Of a stretch of 64,000 bases of DNA, positions 45,517-54,290 are shown one piece after another. The DNA lies in contig CAVPJW010000002.1 in the NCBI GenBank assembly GCA_963705525.1, positions 682,001-746,000 on the forward strand, written 5' to 3'. How positions within the stretch are numbered: the first letter of the stretch is position 1; each line of letters begins with the position of its first letter. A model generated the notes under the pieces. It was given only the letters and a program-made list of their open reading frames with translations, searched no databases and had not been told where the DNA came from. The stretch comes from CAVPJW01 sp963705525 (GTDB lineage: Bacteria; Acidobacteriota; Vicinamibacteria; Vicinamibacterales; CAVPJW01). The position numbers were made by a program, and so were the translations under genes.

Positions 45517-46965
45517 TTACATCTCTGTAAGGTTGCGGGCTTCGCTGGCACCCGCCGGTGCGAGAGGCAGAAGAACGGTGACCGACGAGCCTCGTCCGGG
45601 CTCCGAGGTAACCTCGACGCGCCCGTGATGCGCCTGGACGATCGCTTTCACCAGGCTGAGCCCCAATCCGAGGCCGCGCTCTGAGCGGCTCTTGTCGCCT
45701 CGATAGAGTCGCTCCCAGACACGTGGCAGCTCATCCGGCGGGATTCCGATGCCCGTATCCGTGATCGTGAACGCCCCGAGGTTGCCGCGAGGCGAGACCT
45801 CAATCGCGACACGTCCGCCTCGAGGCGTGTACTTGACCGCGTTGTCCAGAAGGTTGGCGAGAACCTGGCGGAGTCGGTTACGGTCGCCGACCACATGAAG
45901 ATCGTCAGGGACGCTCGAGGTGAGGGTGATGGACTTGTCCTCGGCGAGATCGTCGTAGAGCGCAACGGCATCGCGCACTAACTGGGACGCCGGGAGTGTG
46001 TCGAGCGTCAGCCGCAGAACGCCCGTTTCTGCTTCGGAGATATCCATTAGCGTGTCGAGCATCGTGACCAGGCGATCAGACTCCTCGATGCAATCGGCGA
46101 GCGCTTCGCGTGTGACAGGGCCCGCGTCACCGGATTGAAGCGCCGCTTCGGCGCGTGCACGCACACGCATCATCGGCGTCCTGAGGTCGTGCGCGACGTT
46201 GTCGAGCGCGCCATGCATGCCGTCGATGAGGGCCTGGATGCGATCGAGCATGCGGTTGAAAAGCACGGCCAGCTCGTCGAGCGCATCGCCGGTGGGCTCC
46301 GCCGTGACCCGGCGATCGAGGCGGCCGGTGTCGAGGATCCGCTGGACGGTCGCAATGAGGCTGTCGACTGGCTTCAGCGCCGATCGCGTCAGGATCGCAC
46401 CGCCAGTGAGGCCGATCACGAGAATCGACGCCAGGAGCGTGAACACGAGCCTGCGAAATCGGCCGAGCAGCTCGAGGCGGCGCTCGGAACTCTTTCCCAC
46501 CTGAAGGAGTGCACCATCCGCTGTGCGGGCCGTCGCGACCTCGAGTGAAACCTGACCGTCCTGCGAGGTGACCTCGGTCCACCCCTCGCCGTCGAATGGC
46601 GGAGGCGCATTGGGCAGCCGCGTCAGGTCGAACATGCTCCAGTCGTTCGGCACGCTCAGGAAGATCGCTTCTTCGTTGCGGCTGAGGGCTCTCACCAGGA
46701 GCGGCTCGTAGGCACCGGCCGAGCGATCCGAGGCGATGGTGCGATTGAGCAGATCGAGGCCGCCGCGCTGGTAGGCACTGGCGTAGCGCACGAGGGTGGT
46801 CTCGATGATGTCGCGGTCCCGCTGTTGAAGGGTGTAGCCGAGCAGCCAGTACGCGAGGACGACGAGCGTCAGCGAGCTGACGACGAAGAGGACCGCATAC
46901 CAGAGCGCAAGCCGGAAGCCGAGTGTCCGGCCCAGGCGCTCATGAGGTCCGGAGAACGTAGCCAA
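45517..46965 (-). CDS. Sensor histidine kinase (EnvZ/CusS class)
   Basis: A 482-residue kinase. Helices at about 16-42 and 175-198 bracket a periplasmic domain of about 130 residues. HAMP (ALKPVDSLIATVQRIL), H-box NVAHDLRTPMMRVR, N-box NLLDNAVKYTP, G1 DTGIGIPPDELPRVWERLYRGDKSRS and G2 GLGLGLSLVKAIVQAHHG follow. Its start overlaps the response-regulator gene by 26 bases, showing a co-translated pair. Confidence 0.94.
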   Translation of the reverse strand: MATFSGPHERLGRTLGFRLALWYAVLFVVSSLTLVVLAYWLLGYTLQQRDRDIIETTLVRYASAYQRGGLDLLNRTIASDRSAGAYEPLLVRALSRNEEAIFLSVPNDWSMFDLTRLPNAPPPFDGEGWTEVTSQDGQVSLEVATARTADGALLQVGKSSERRLELLGRFRRLVFTLLASILVIGLTGGAILTRSALKPVDSLIATVQRILDTGRLDRRVTAEPTGDALDELAVLFNRMLDRIQALIDGMHGALDNVAHDLRTPMMRVRARAEAALQSGDAGPVTREALADCIEESDRLVTMLDTLMDISEAETGVLRLTLDTLPASQLVRDAVALYDDLAEDKSITLTSSVPDDLHVVGDRNRLRQVLANLLDNAVKYTPRGGRVAIEVSPRGNLGAFTITDTGIGIPPDELPRVWERLYRGDKSRSERGLGLGLSLVKAIVQAHHGRVEVTSEPGRGSSVTVLLPLAPAGASEARNLTEM

Positions 46966-47614
46966 CTCCCCGCACCGTGTGGATCAACTTCACGTCGAAG
47001 TCCTTGTCGATTCTCTCGCGAAGCCGGTGCACCAGGACGTCCACGACATTGGTGCCCGGGTCGAAGTTGTAGTCCCAGACGTGCGACAGGATCATCGTCT
47101 TCGAGACAACCCTGCCCGCGTTTCGCATCAGATATTCGAGCAAGGAAAACTCTCGTGGGCGAAGCTCGATCGTGCGCCCCGCGCGCTCCACGCGGCGGGA
47201 GACCACATCCATCGTCAGATCGCCCAACGCCAGCGTCCGCGGTTCAGCCGATCCACGCGATCGCCGTAGGAGGGCATGAACGCGCGCAAGGAGCTCGGCA
47301 AATGCAAACGGCTTGGTGAGGTAGTCGTCGCCCCCAGCTTGCAATCCTTTGACTCGGTCGTCCACCGATCGCCGGGCACTGAGTATCAGAACCGGTGTGC
47401 TCCTGCGCCGTCGCCTCATCTCGTCGATCAGGCTGAGGCCGTCACGCTTCGGCAGCATCACATCGATGATCGCCGCGTCGTAATCGGTTTCAAGCGCTCG
47501 CGCGAGCCCTTCCTCTCCGTCGGGGGCGAAGTCGACGGCATAACCAGCCTCTTCGAGGCCCTTGGCCACGAAGGCCGCAATGGTCTTGTCGTCCTCGACG
47601 ACCAGGATGCGCAT
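46940..47614 (-). CDS. OmpR-family response regulator
   Basis: A 224-residue regulator from ATG 47614 (RILVVEDDKTIAAFVAKGL). The receiver has acidic pocket EDD, phospho-acceptor in AAIIDVMLPKRDG and the switch lysine in YLTKPFAFAELLARV. The winged-helix output ends with VVDVLVHRLRERIDKDFDVKLIHT-type residues and VRGVGYVL. The frame opens 36 codons earlier but those overlap the divergent gene. It precedes its kinase and htrA. Confidence 0.95.
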   Translation of the reverse strand: MRILVVEDDKTIAAFVAKGLEEAGYAVDFAPDGEEGLARALETDYDAAIIDVMLPKRDGLSLIDEMRRRRRSTPVLILSARRSVDDRVKGLQAGGDDYLTKPFAFAELLARVHALLRRSRGSAEPRTLALGDLTMDVVSRRVERAGRTIELRPREFSLLEYLMRNAGRVVSKTMILSHVWDYNFDPGTNVVDVLVHRLRERIDKDFDVKLIHTVRGVGYVLRTS

Positions 47615-47720
47615 CGGAGAGATGCCTTCGACGATCAGTATACCGGCCTGGCATACGAGCTCCGGTCGACCGGCTTGTGCGCGCGCGGTTGAACGCGTAC
47701 GATTGCCGCGAGGAATGCCC

Positions 47721-50700
47721 ATGACATATCAGAGCCGCACGATTACGTCCGCCGTCTTGATCATCCTGGCGATTGCCTGGTCAGGGGCATCGAAACTGTC
47801 CGGCCAGCAGGCGTCCAGATCGGGCACCGAGAGCCGGTTCACGGGGCTCAAGTGGCGCAGCATCGGGCCCAATCGTGGCGGGCGATCGATCGCGGCGGCA
47901 GGGAGCGCGAGCCGGCCGTTTGAGTATTACTTCGGCGCGACCGGCGGCGGCCTCTGGAAGACAACCGACGGGGGCGTCACGTGGAAGCCGGTGTCCGACA
48001 CATCGTTCAAGACCTCGTCGGTGAGCGCCGTGGCGGTGTCAGAGTCGAATCCGGACGTGGTCTACGTGGGCATGGGGGAAACCGAACTGCGCGGCAACAT
48101 CATTCAGGGTGATGGCGTCTACAAGTCCAGCGACGCGGGAAAGACATGGAACCATGTCGGCCTCGCGGACACGCAATCGATCGCGCGGATCAGAGTTCAC
48201 CCGACGAACCCGGACGTCGCCTGGGTGGCAGCGCTGGGGCATCCATACGGCCCACATCCCGATCGCGGCATCTTTCGGACGACGGACGGCGGGAAGAACT
48301 GGCAGAAGGTGCTGTTCCGCGACGAGCGGACGGGGGCGGTGGACCTGGCAGTGGATCCGAAGAACCCCGACGTCCTATACGCCGGATTGTGGGAAGTCTT
48401 TCGGACCCCGCACTCGCTGTCGAGCGGAGGTCCGGGCAGCGGCATCTTCAAGTCGACCGACGGTGGCGTCAATTGGACTGAAATGTCCAGGAATCCAGGC
48501 CTGCCCACGGGCATTCTCGGCAAGATCGGCCTGGCCGTGTCCGGCGGCGACTCCGGCCGGGTCTACGCGATGGTCGAAGCCGCGGATGGCGGACTCTTTG
48601 TCAGCGACGATGGCGGATTGAAGTGGACAAAGGTGAATGACGAAAGAAAGCTTCGTCAGCGCGCGTTCTATTACACGCGCGTCTACGCAGACCCCAAGAG
48701 TCGCGACGTCGTGTACGTGCTCAACACGTCCATGTATCGATCAACCGACGGCGGCAAGACCCACAAGTCGATCAAGGTTCCCCACGGCGACAACCACGAT
48801 CTCTGGATCGCGTCAAACGATCCCGCCCGCATGATCAACGCCAATGACGGCGGCGCGAATGTGTCGATCAACGGCGGCGAAACGTGGACTGACCAGGACT
48901 TTCCGACGGCGCAGATGTATCACGTCACCACGACCCGCCACGTGCCCTACCAGGTGTGCGGAGCGCAGCAGGACAACAGCACCGTGTGCGTGCCGAGCAC
49001 GGGGACAGGCGACACGTGGTTCGATGCGGGTGGCGGCGAGAGCGGCTACCTCGCCTCAGATCCGCGCAACCCCGACATTCTTTTTGCGGGTAGCTACGGC
49101 GGCTACCTGACACGGCTCGACCACAAGACCGGGCTCCTGCGCAACGTCCAGGTGTGGCCCGACAACCCCATGGGCTATTCAGCCAAGGACATTGCGGAGC
49201 GGTTTCAATGGACCTATCCGATCGTCTTCTCGCCTGTTGACGCTTCAACCTTATACGTCGCGTCGCAGCATCTCTGGCGCTCGACGAACGAAGGGCAGAG
49301 CTGGGAGCGTATCAGTCCCGACCTCACTCGTGCCGATCCCTCGACGATGGGTCCTTCCGGCGGCCCGATCACGCTCGACCAGACCGGCGTCGAAACCTAC
49401 GCCACAATTTTCACGGTCGCTCCGTCGCATCAGGACGCGGGGACCATCTGGACCGGATCCGATGACGGCGTCGTGCAGATCACGCGCGACGGGGGAAAGG
49501 CCTGGACAGTCGTGACGCCGAAGGATCTGCCTGAGTTCTGCCGCATCAGCCTGATCGAGGCGTCGCCGCACAAGAACGGCACGGCATACCTGGCGGCGAA
49601 CAGATATCAGCGCGACGATTGGGGCGCGTACGTGTATCGCACCGAGGACTTTGGCGCGAACTGGACACGGATCTCGAGCGCCATTGTCGCGGGCGACTTT
49701 GCGCGGGCGATTCGGGAAGACACGAAGCGTCCGGGGCTCTTGTATCTGGGGACCGAGCGCGGCATCTACGTGTCGTTCGACAACGGCAGTCGTTGGGAAT
49801 CGCTGTCCCTCAACCTTCCGGTCACGCCCGTGCACGACCTCGTTGTCGAAGACAGGGACCTTGTGATCGCCACGCACGGCCGTTCGTTTTACATACTGGA
49901 CAATATCGGCCCGATCCGCCAGTCGAGTCCTGACACCTGGACGAAAGCCGTGCAGCTGTTTGATCCGATGGACCCGCTGCGGCTGCGAGATGGGTCCGTT
50001 GCGATCGACTACTTTCTCAAGGACAAGGTCGAGCTGCTGTCGATTGAGATTCTCGACAGCGCGGGCAAGTCCATCAAGCAGTTCAAAGGCACCTCAGCGG
50101 ACAAGGAAGTGCCTGACACTCCGGCTGGAGACGACGAGGATGATGACGATCCGCGCCCCAAACCGGAACCGAAGCCGTCGGTCAAAGCCGGTCTTCACCG
50201 GTTCACATGGGATCTGAGATACCCGGGCGGGACAGAGTTCCCCGGCATCATTCTGTGGGCCGCCAACCGCAAGGGTCCGGTCGCACCTCCCGGAGACTAT
50301 CAGGTGAAGCTCTCAGCAGCGGGTGAGACCCTCACGCAAAGGTTCACGATCGGCGTCGATCCACGATTCACGAATGTGAGCGCCGCCGATCTGGGCGAAC
50401 AGTTCAAGCTGGCGCTGCAAGTCCGCGACAAATTCAGCGAGGGGAACGAAGCCGTCGTGAAGATTCGCGCGATGAAGGATCAGATCAAGGACCGTCTGAA
50501 CGGGAACAAGAAGCCGTCAGTCAAGGCGGCTGGCGAGGCGTTGACGGCAAAGCTCGGTGCGATCGAAGGCGAAATCTACCAGGTGAAGAACCAGAGCAGC
50601 CAGGATCCGTTGAACTTTCCCATCAAGCTGAACAACAAGCTGGCGGCCCTGCAGGGAGTTGTCGACAGCAGCAACGGACGCCCGACGGCCCAGTCGTACC

Positions 50701-50879
50701 AGGTGTTCAACGAGCTCTCGGCGAAGCTCGACGCGCAGTTGAAGCTTCTGGACCAGGCCATTCAGGTGGACGTTACCAAACTGAATGCGATGCTCCGCTC
50801 GCAGAAGCTGCCGACCATCGATCCGTCACGGCCGTTGCCGGCGAAGGAGTCGAAGGTCCCATCACAACCAGAGCGTTGA
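47721..50879 (+). CDS. Exported BNR/sortilin-like beta-propeller protein
   Basis: About 1052 residues from ATG 47721 (AGGA at 47711-47714); ATG 47715 is possible. A signal peptide is followed by FTGLKWRSIGPNRGGR and a large propeller with many Asp-box repeats (SxDxGxTW type: TTDGGVTWKPV, SSDAGKTWNHVG, TTDGGKNWQKV, STDGGVNWTEM). These continue through about residue 740. After an acidic Asp/Glu/Pro linker near 800 comes a beta-sandwich (LHRFTWDLRYPGGTEF) and a C-terminal helical region. Such 1000-residue VPS10/BNR proteins are abundant in Acidobacteriota and often called glycosyl hydrolases, but no catalytic residues identify an activity. Confidence 0.82.
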   Translation: MTYQSRTITSAVLIILAIAWSGASKLSGQQASRSGTESRFTGLKWRSIGPNRGGRSIAAAGSASRPFEYYFGATGGGLWKTTDGGVTWKPVSDTSFKTSSVSAVAVSESNPDVVYVGMGETELRGNIIQGDGVYKSSDAGKTWNHVGLADTQSIARIRVHPTNPDVAWVAALGHPYGPHPDRGIFRTTDGGKNWQKVLFRDERTGAVDLAVDPKNPDVLYAGLWEVFRTPHSLSSGGPGSGIFKSTDGGVNWTEMSRNPGLPTGILGKIGLAVSGGDSGRVYAMVEAADGGLFVSDDGGLKWTKVNDERKLRQRAFYYTRVYADPKSRDVVYVLNTSMYRSTDGGKTHKSIKVPHGDNHDLWIASNDPARMINANDGGANVSINGGETWTDQDFPTAQMYHVTTTRHVPYQVCGAQQDNSTVCVPSTGTGDTWFDAGGGESGYLASDPRNPDILFAGSYGGYLTRLDHKTGLLRNVQVWPDNPMGYSAKDIAERFQWTYPIVFSPVDASTLYVASQHLWRSTNEGQSWERISPDLTRADPSTMGPSGGPITLDQTGVETYATIFTVAPSHQDAGTIWTGSDDGVVQITRDGGKAWTVVTPKDLPEFCRISLIEASPHKNGTAYLAANRYQRDDWGAYVYRTEDFGANWTRISSAIVAGDFARAIREDTKRPGLLYLGTERGIYVSFDNGSRWESLSLNLPVTPVHDLVVEDRDLVIATHGRSFYILDNIGPIRQSSPDTWTKAVQLFDPMDPLRLRDGSVAIDYFLKDKVELLSIEILDSAGKSIKQFKGTSADKEVPDTPAGDDEDDDDPRPKPEPKPSVKAGLHRFTWDLRYPGGTEFPGIILWAANRKGPVAPPGDYQVKLSAAGETLTQRFTIGVDPRFTNVSAADLGEQFKLALQVRDKFSEGNEAVVKIRAMKDQIKDRLNGNKKPSVKAAGEALTAKLGAIEGEIYQVKNQSSQDPLNFPIKLNNKLAALQGVVDSSNGRPTAQSYQVFNELSAKLDAQLKLLDQAIQVDVTKLNAMLRSQKLPTIDPSRPLPAKESKVPSQPER

Positions 50880-50887
50880 GGCTGCGC

Positions 50888-50893
50888 TATAAT
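50888..50893 (+). promoter_or_regulatory. Possible -10 element before acyP
   Basis: A perfect TATAAT 24 bases before the acylphosphatase ATG, between the BNR gene stop (50879) and 50917. No -35 match at the normal distance. Confidence 0.3.
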
Positions 50894-50916
50894 CCGCGCC
50901 GCTCCTGATTCGCTCG

Positions 50917-51192
50917 ATGGTTGAAGCGCGACGGTACCTCATCTCCGGGCGTGTGCAGGGCGTAGGCTTCCGTTTCTTCGCGCGGGATGCCGCGCGTCGA
51001 GAAAACCTGAGTGGATTCGCGCTCAACCTGTCCGATGGCCGCGTGGAGGTCGTCGTCGAAGGCGAGCAAGAAGCGATTCTTCGCTTCGAGAGGCGGCTCC
51101 GCAATGGTCCGCCGGGGGCGCGGATCGACGAACTGGTGACTGAGCCGGCCACGGTGACGGGCCGCGCGGCTGGAGGATTCTCGATTGGCTGA
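50917..51192 (+). CDS. acyP: Acylphosphatase
   Basis: A 91-residue protein hydrolysing acyl phosphates. The family pattern is complete: RRYLISGRVQGVGFRFFARD with catalytic Arg, then LSGFALNLSDGRVEVVVEG with catalytic Asn, and the terminal FSIG. It overlaps the apt gene start by 8 bases. Confidence 0.93.
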   Translation: MVEARRYLISGRVQGVGFRFFARDAARRENLSGFALNLSDGRVEVVVEGEQEAILRFERRLRNGPPGARIDELVTEPATVTGRAAGGFSIG

Positions 51193-51743
51193 CACAACTG
51201 CGCGTCGTGTACTGTCCGCGGTAGATCCGGAACTTTTGAAGCGACAGATTCGCCACGTGCCCGACTTTCCCAAGCCGGGCATTCTTTTCTACGATATTAC
51301 GACGCTCCTCAGAGATCCCGGCGGATTCCGGATGGTCATCGATGCGCTGGCCGCACCGTTTCTCGACGACCAGGTCGACATCGTCATTGGCATTGAAAGC
51401 CGGGGATTCATTCTGGGTGGAGCCGTTGCGGATCGACTCGGCGCCGGGTTCAGTCCAGTACCGGAAGCCGGGCAAGCTCCCGTCCAAAACGCTCAGCGAG
51501 AGTTACGCGCTCGAATACGGCACGGATGCCCTCGAAGTGCACCACGATGCGATTCTGTCCGGTGAGCGGGTCGCCATCGTGGACGATGTGATCGCGACGG
51601 GGGGGACGGCTCAGGCAACCGTAGCGCTGGTGCGTCGCCTCGGGGGCGATCTGCGAGGCCTGTCATTCCTGATTGAACTCGCCGGGTTGAATGGGCGAGC
51701 GCGCCTCGCCGGAGAACGCCTGCATTCGATTCTCACGTACTGA
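51185..51743 (+). CDS. apt: Adenine phosphoribosyltransferase (frameshifted)
   Basis: Apt salvages adenine to AMP with PRPP. The first frame has RQIRHVPDFPKPGILFYDITTLL and IVIGIESRGFILGGAVADRLGAGF. After GFSPV the family motif RKPGKLPSKTLSESYALEYG is in the next frame, which also holds the PRPP loop VAIVDDVIATGGTA and the end LHSIL. One extra C near 51461 explains the split. Joined length about 185, slightly above the usual 170-180. Confidence 0.92.
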
Positions 51744-51784
51744 GCCGCGGCGGCGACGGCGTCTTCGCGGCGGTTCCTGACTTC

Positions 51785-52306
51785 ATGTCTCTAATCGGAC
51801 CGGTCCTCATCGCGCTTGCCATTGTGTCGGTGGCCGCGACTGTGCGGCGCGAATGGCGAGCGGCAAGAAAAGAGGCCGGAGTGCGCGAGATGCTTGCGCT
51901 CCTCGTCCCCGCGCAAGCCGCGGCGCGCCGCGATCCGCAGGAACTGCTGGTGTGGTTCCCCATCGCAGAAGCGAGTCGCCGACTGATGCCGGACGTATTC
52001 CAAAGCCTTGACGCGGCGATGGGGTCACGGTTCCCGTTCACTCAGAGCGATCTCGAAGTTGCCCACGCGCGCTGGACCGCAGACTGGCTTGCATGGGAGC
52101 GGTCGCACGACCGCGAATACAAATTGAAGTTATCGTCTGTCGAAGCCGATGCCGGTGCTCGAGGTGACGCGCTGGCGGCTGTGACGCGGGCGCGTCTGGA
52201 GGCCATCGAGCAGGAGCAACTGGCGCGCTATCAACATCGATATGAGGAATACGTGCGGGTGGCAAAGGCGCTGGCCGCGCTGACGCCACCCGGACATAAT
52301 CTATAA
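51785..52306 (+). CDS. Membrane-anchored helical hypothetical protein
   Basis: A 173-residue protein: one N-terminal helix (LIGPVLIALAIVSVAATV), then a soluble, charged, mostly helical domain with a coiled-coil-like C-terminal half (about 100-165). No known domain recognised. ATG 51785 is 42 bases after the apt stop; the tRNA-Arg gene follows, and its -10 lies at this gene's 3' end. Confidence 0.6.
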   Translation: MSLIGPVLIALAIVSVAATVRREWRAARKEAGVREMLALLVPAQAAARRDPQELLVWFPIAEASRRLMPDVFQSLDAAMGSRFPFTQSDLEVAHARWTADWLAWERSHDREYKLKLSSVEADAGARGDALAAVTRARLEAIEQEQLARYQHRYEEYVRVAKALAALTPPGHNL

Positions 52307-52307
52307 T
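52280..52307 (+). promoter_or_regulatory. Promoter of tRNA-Arg
   Basis: CTGACG at 52280-52285 and a perfect TATAAT at 52302-52307, spaced 16 bases, placing the transcript start a few bases before the mature tRNA 5' end at 52320. Confidence 0.45.
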
Positions 52308-52319
52308 GCTGGGTTTTGG

Positions 52320-52396
52320 GCGCCCGTAGCTCAGCAGGATAGAGCACCGGTTTCCTAAACCGGGGGTCGCAGGTTCGAGACCTGCCGGGCGCGCCA
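52320..52396 (+). tRNA. tRNA-Arg (CCU)
   Basis: A 77-base cloverleaf: acceptor GCGCCCG pairs with CGGGCGC. D-arm GCTC/GAGC, anticodon stem CCGGT/ACCGG with loop TTCCTAA (anticodon CCT), T-arm GCAGG TTCGAGA CCTGC, discriminator G and encoded CCA. The integrase gene ends 12 bases later, so the 3' half is the probable attachment site. Confidence 0.96.
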
Positions 52397-52407
52397 GCCG
52401 TAACCTC

Positions 52408-53646
52408 TCAATTCACCACCACTTGATCGGTCGTCGGCGAATCCTCGTTGCACGGAGACCGTGGGTCAGTGACGGGCTCGCTTGCAACCGGTGTGCAACC
52501 GGCGCGGAGATCGTTCGTCTTCCGCATGGACTCGTGGAGGCCAAACCGGGTGACGTTGAGATAGACCGTCGTGGTCTTCAGATCGGCATGGCCGAGGAGT
52601 TCTTGGACGTGGTGGACCGGCCAGCCTTCCTCGAGCCGCCGGCTCGCTGCCTCGTGTCGGAGGTCGTGAAAGTGCAAGTCCGTGATGTGGGCCCGCGCGC
52701 ACGCGCCGCGCCACGCGGTCTTGGGGCTGGTAATCTGCCCCCCGATCCGGTCCCCAAAGACGAACGCCTCAGGTTTTTGGGGCTCGCCGGCCGGGTCGAG
52801 CCGCACCATCTCGAGCACGGCCAAGAGCCGTGACGAGATCGGGATCGTGCGATGTTCGCGATCCTTCGTCTTACTCGCCAGGAAGGTGATCTCGCGGCGG
52901 GGGAGATCCACGTCAGCCCATTGCAACGACAACAACTCGCCGCGGCGCGCGCCGGTCTCGAGCGCGGCCAAGATCAACCGCTGGAGTGAGGCACTCGCCG
53001 TGCCGAGCAGCGCAGTTTCTTCCGCCGTCGTGAGCCGGCGCTTTCGTTTCGCCGGCCGCTCGATTTTGAGATCCGTGTCGCCGCTCAGCCACGGTCGCGG
53101 CAGATAGCCTTTCTTGACGGCCCAGTGAGACATCCGATGAAAGAGCTGGAGGTAGTGATTGCGCGTACTCGCGGCACGGCCGAGCGTCTGCAGATGCCGA
53201 GAGAAAACCTCGATGTCATCTTCGATGATCGCGCCGATCGGTTTCTGGTCGAACGTGAGACCGTCCGGCAGTGTGAACGCGCCAATCACGCGCAGGCCGC
53301 TTTGCTCGGCCTCAAGCGCCTCGACGCTCCGTTTTTTAGTCACGCGGTCCACGAACCGCTCGCCGAACTTTTTGAATGTGATGGCCTCAGCCGTGATCGG
53401 CGCGGAGGGGGACACGGCGACGGCGCGAAATGTGCTCTGGCGAATCTCGTTCCGAATGCGATCGGCCTCCGTTTCCGCCTCCGCCTTGGTCGCCAGATGA
53501 TGGCCGACCTCGCGATCTAACGAGAGGCGATACGCACGGCCGCCCCGGATCTTGAAGTTGAGGTGCCAGCTATGCGCGCATTTCGCCCAACGTCGCCGCG
53601 GACAGGGGCAGACTTTCCGCAGGCCGTGGTTGTCATGACGTGGCAT
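52408..53646 (-). CDS. Tyrosine-type site-specific integrase
   Basis: A 412-residue phage-type integrase from ATG 53646 (PRHDNHGLRKVCPCPRRRW). A Cys/Arg-rich N-terminal arm-binding part is followed by a SAM-like core-binding domain (about 90-185). The catalytic domain has Arg near 234 in TGARRGELL, His-x-x-Arg near 327-330 in HFHDLRHEAASR, His near 353 in LLGHADLKTT and nucleophile Tyr near 362 in TTVYLN. The tail is Ser/Thr-rich. Its 3' end is 12 bases from tRNA-Arg. Confidence 0.95.
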   Translation of the reverse strand: MPRHDNHGLRKVCPCPRRRWAKCAHSWHLNFKIRGGRAYRLSLDREVGHHLATKAEAETEADRIRNEIRQSTFRAVAVSPSAPITAEAITFKKFGERFVDRVTKKRSVEALEAEQSGLRVIGAFTLPDGLTFDQKPIGAIIEDDIEVFSRHLQTLGRAASTRNHYLQLFHRMSHWAVKKGYLPRPWLSGDTDLKIERPAKRKRRLTTAEETALLGTASASLQRLILAALETGARRGELLSLQWADVDLPRREITFLASKTKDREHRTIPISSRLLAVLEMVRLDPAGEPQKPEAFVFGDRIGGQITSPKTAWRGACARAHITDLHFHDLRHEAASRRLEEGWPVHHVQELLGHADLKTTTVYLNVTRFGLHESMRKTNDLRAGCTPVASEPVTDPRSPCNEDSPTTDQVVVN

Positions 53647-53827
53647 GGTCGGTTCCTCCGTCGCGCGAGGCCGACAGACTGCGAAAGCGTGGAGTAAACT
53701 TTCGGCAGGCCGTTGACTGTTCACGCAGTTAACGGTTTAGGGGTGCCGGTCCGAGTTTGCGCTCGGCCGGCGTCCCGCTTAGCATACCACTCTCCCAGAA
53801 TGCAGCGTCATTAAGCAGAACAGCCCC

Positions 53828-54049
53828 ATGCACGATGAATGGACCAAGGTGAATTCACACGATCAACTCGTGAAATTCACCTATGCGGAGCTGCCGACCG
53901 GAGAGTCTTTTCTGACGGCGCAGATCGCCGGCCAGGAGGTCGTCTGCACGGTGATCTTGCCCAAGCCGGAACACCCGTTCAGTCATGAAGGCGTGGAACG
54001 TCATTTCGAGCACGGGACCGACTTCGGCATACGGCCTCGTGCAACGTAG
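53828..54049 (+). CDS. Small hypothetical protein
   Basis: A 73-residue frame (MHDEWTKVNSHDQLVKFTYA...) with a plausible beta-rich composition but no recognised domain and no clear ribosome-binding site. Its last 49 bases overlap, on the opposite strand, the end of the zinc-ribbon frame at 54001-54220, so only one of the two may be fully real. Confidence 0.35.
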   Translation: MHDEWTKVNSHDQLVKFTYAELPTGESFLTAQIAGQEVVCTVILPKPEHPFSHEGVERHFEHGTDFGIRPRAT

Positions 54050-54220
54050 CCCACCATTTTCAGTGCTCCATTTCTGACCGATTCGATCTCGAGGCCCGCT
54101 GGCGTGAGCCGGAATCGGCCGTGCGTTAGGCAGCGATTAAACATGCCCGCCCAGCGTGGTCAGGACGTACAGCAATGGCTTACCACAATTCGGGCAATTC
54201 AGCGGGATCTGTGGATCCAT
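54001..54220 (-). CDS. Small zinc-ribbon protein (frameshifted)
   Basis: ATG 54220 starts MDPQIPLNCPNCGKPLLYV. After TTLGG the reading frame stops, but the next frame continues with MFNRCLTHGRFRLTPAGLEI and further residues to TGA at 54001-54003. Joined by removing one base near 54145, this gives about 72 residues with CPNC and C...H pairs spaced as in a zinc ribbon, and the RCLTHGRF ending common to these proteins. GGAAAG upstream is a weak ribosome-binding site. It may be a small nucleic-acid-binding protein of the element. Confidence 0.5.
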
Positions 54221-54290
54221 AGGTACTTTCCGGCTATCTCGGTCTTTGTCGCTTGTCTCACGATTCGACCAGCATTACGCTGCCGCTCGT

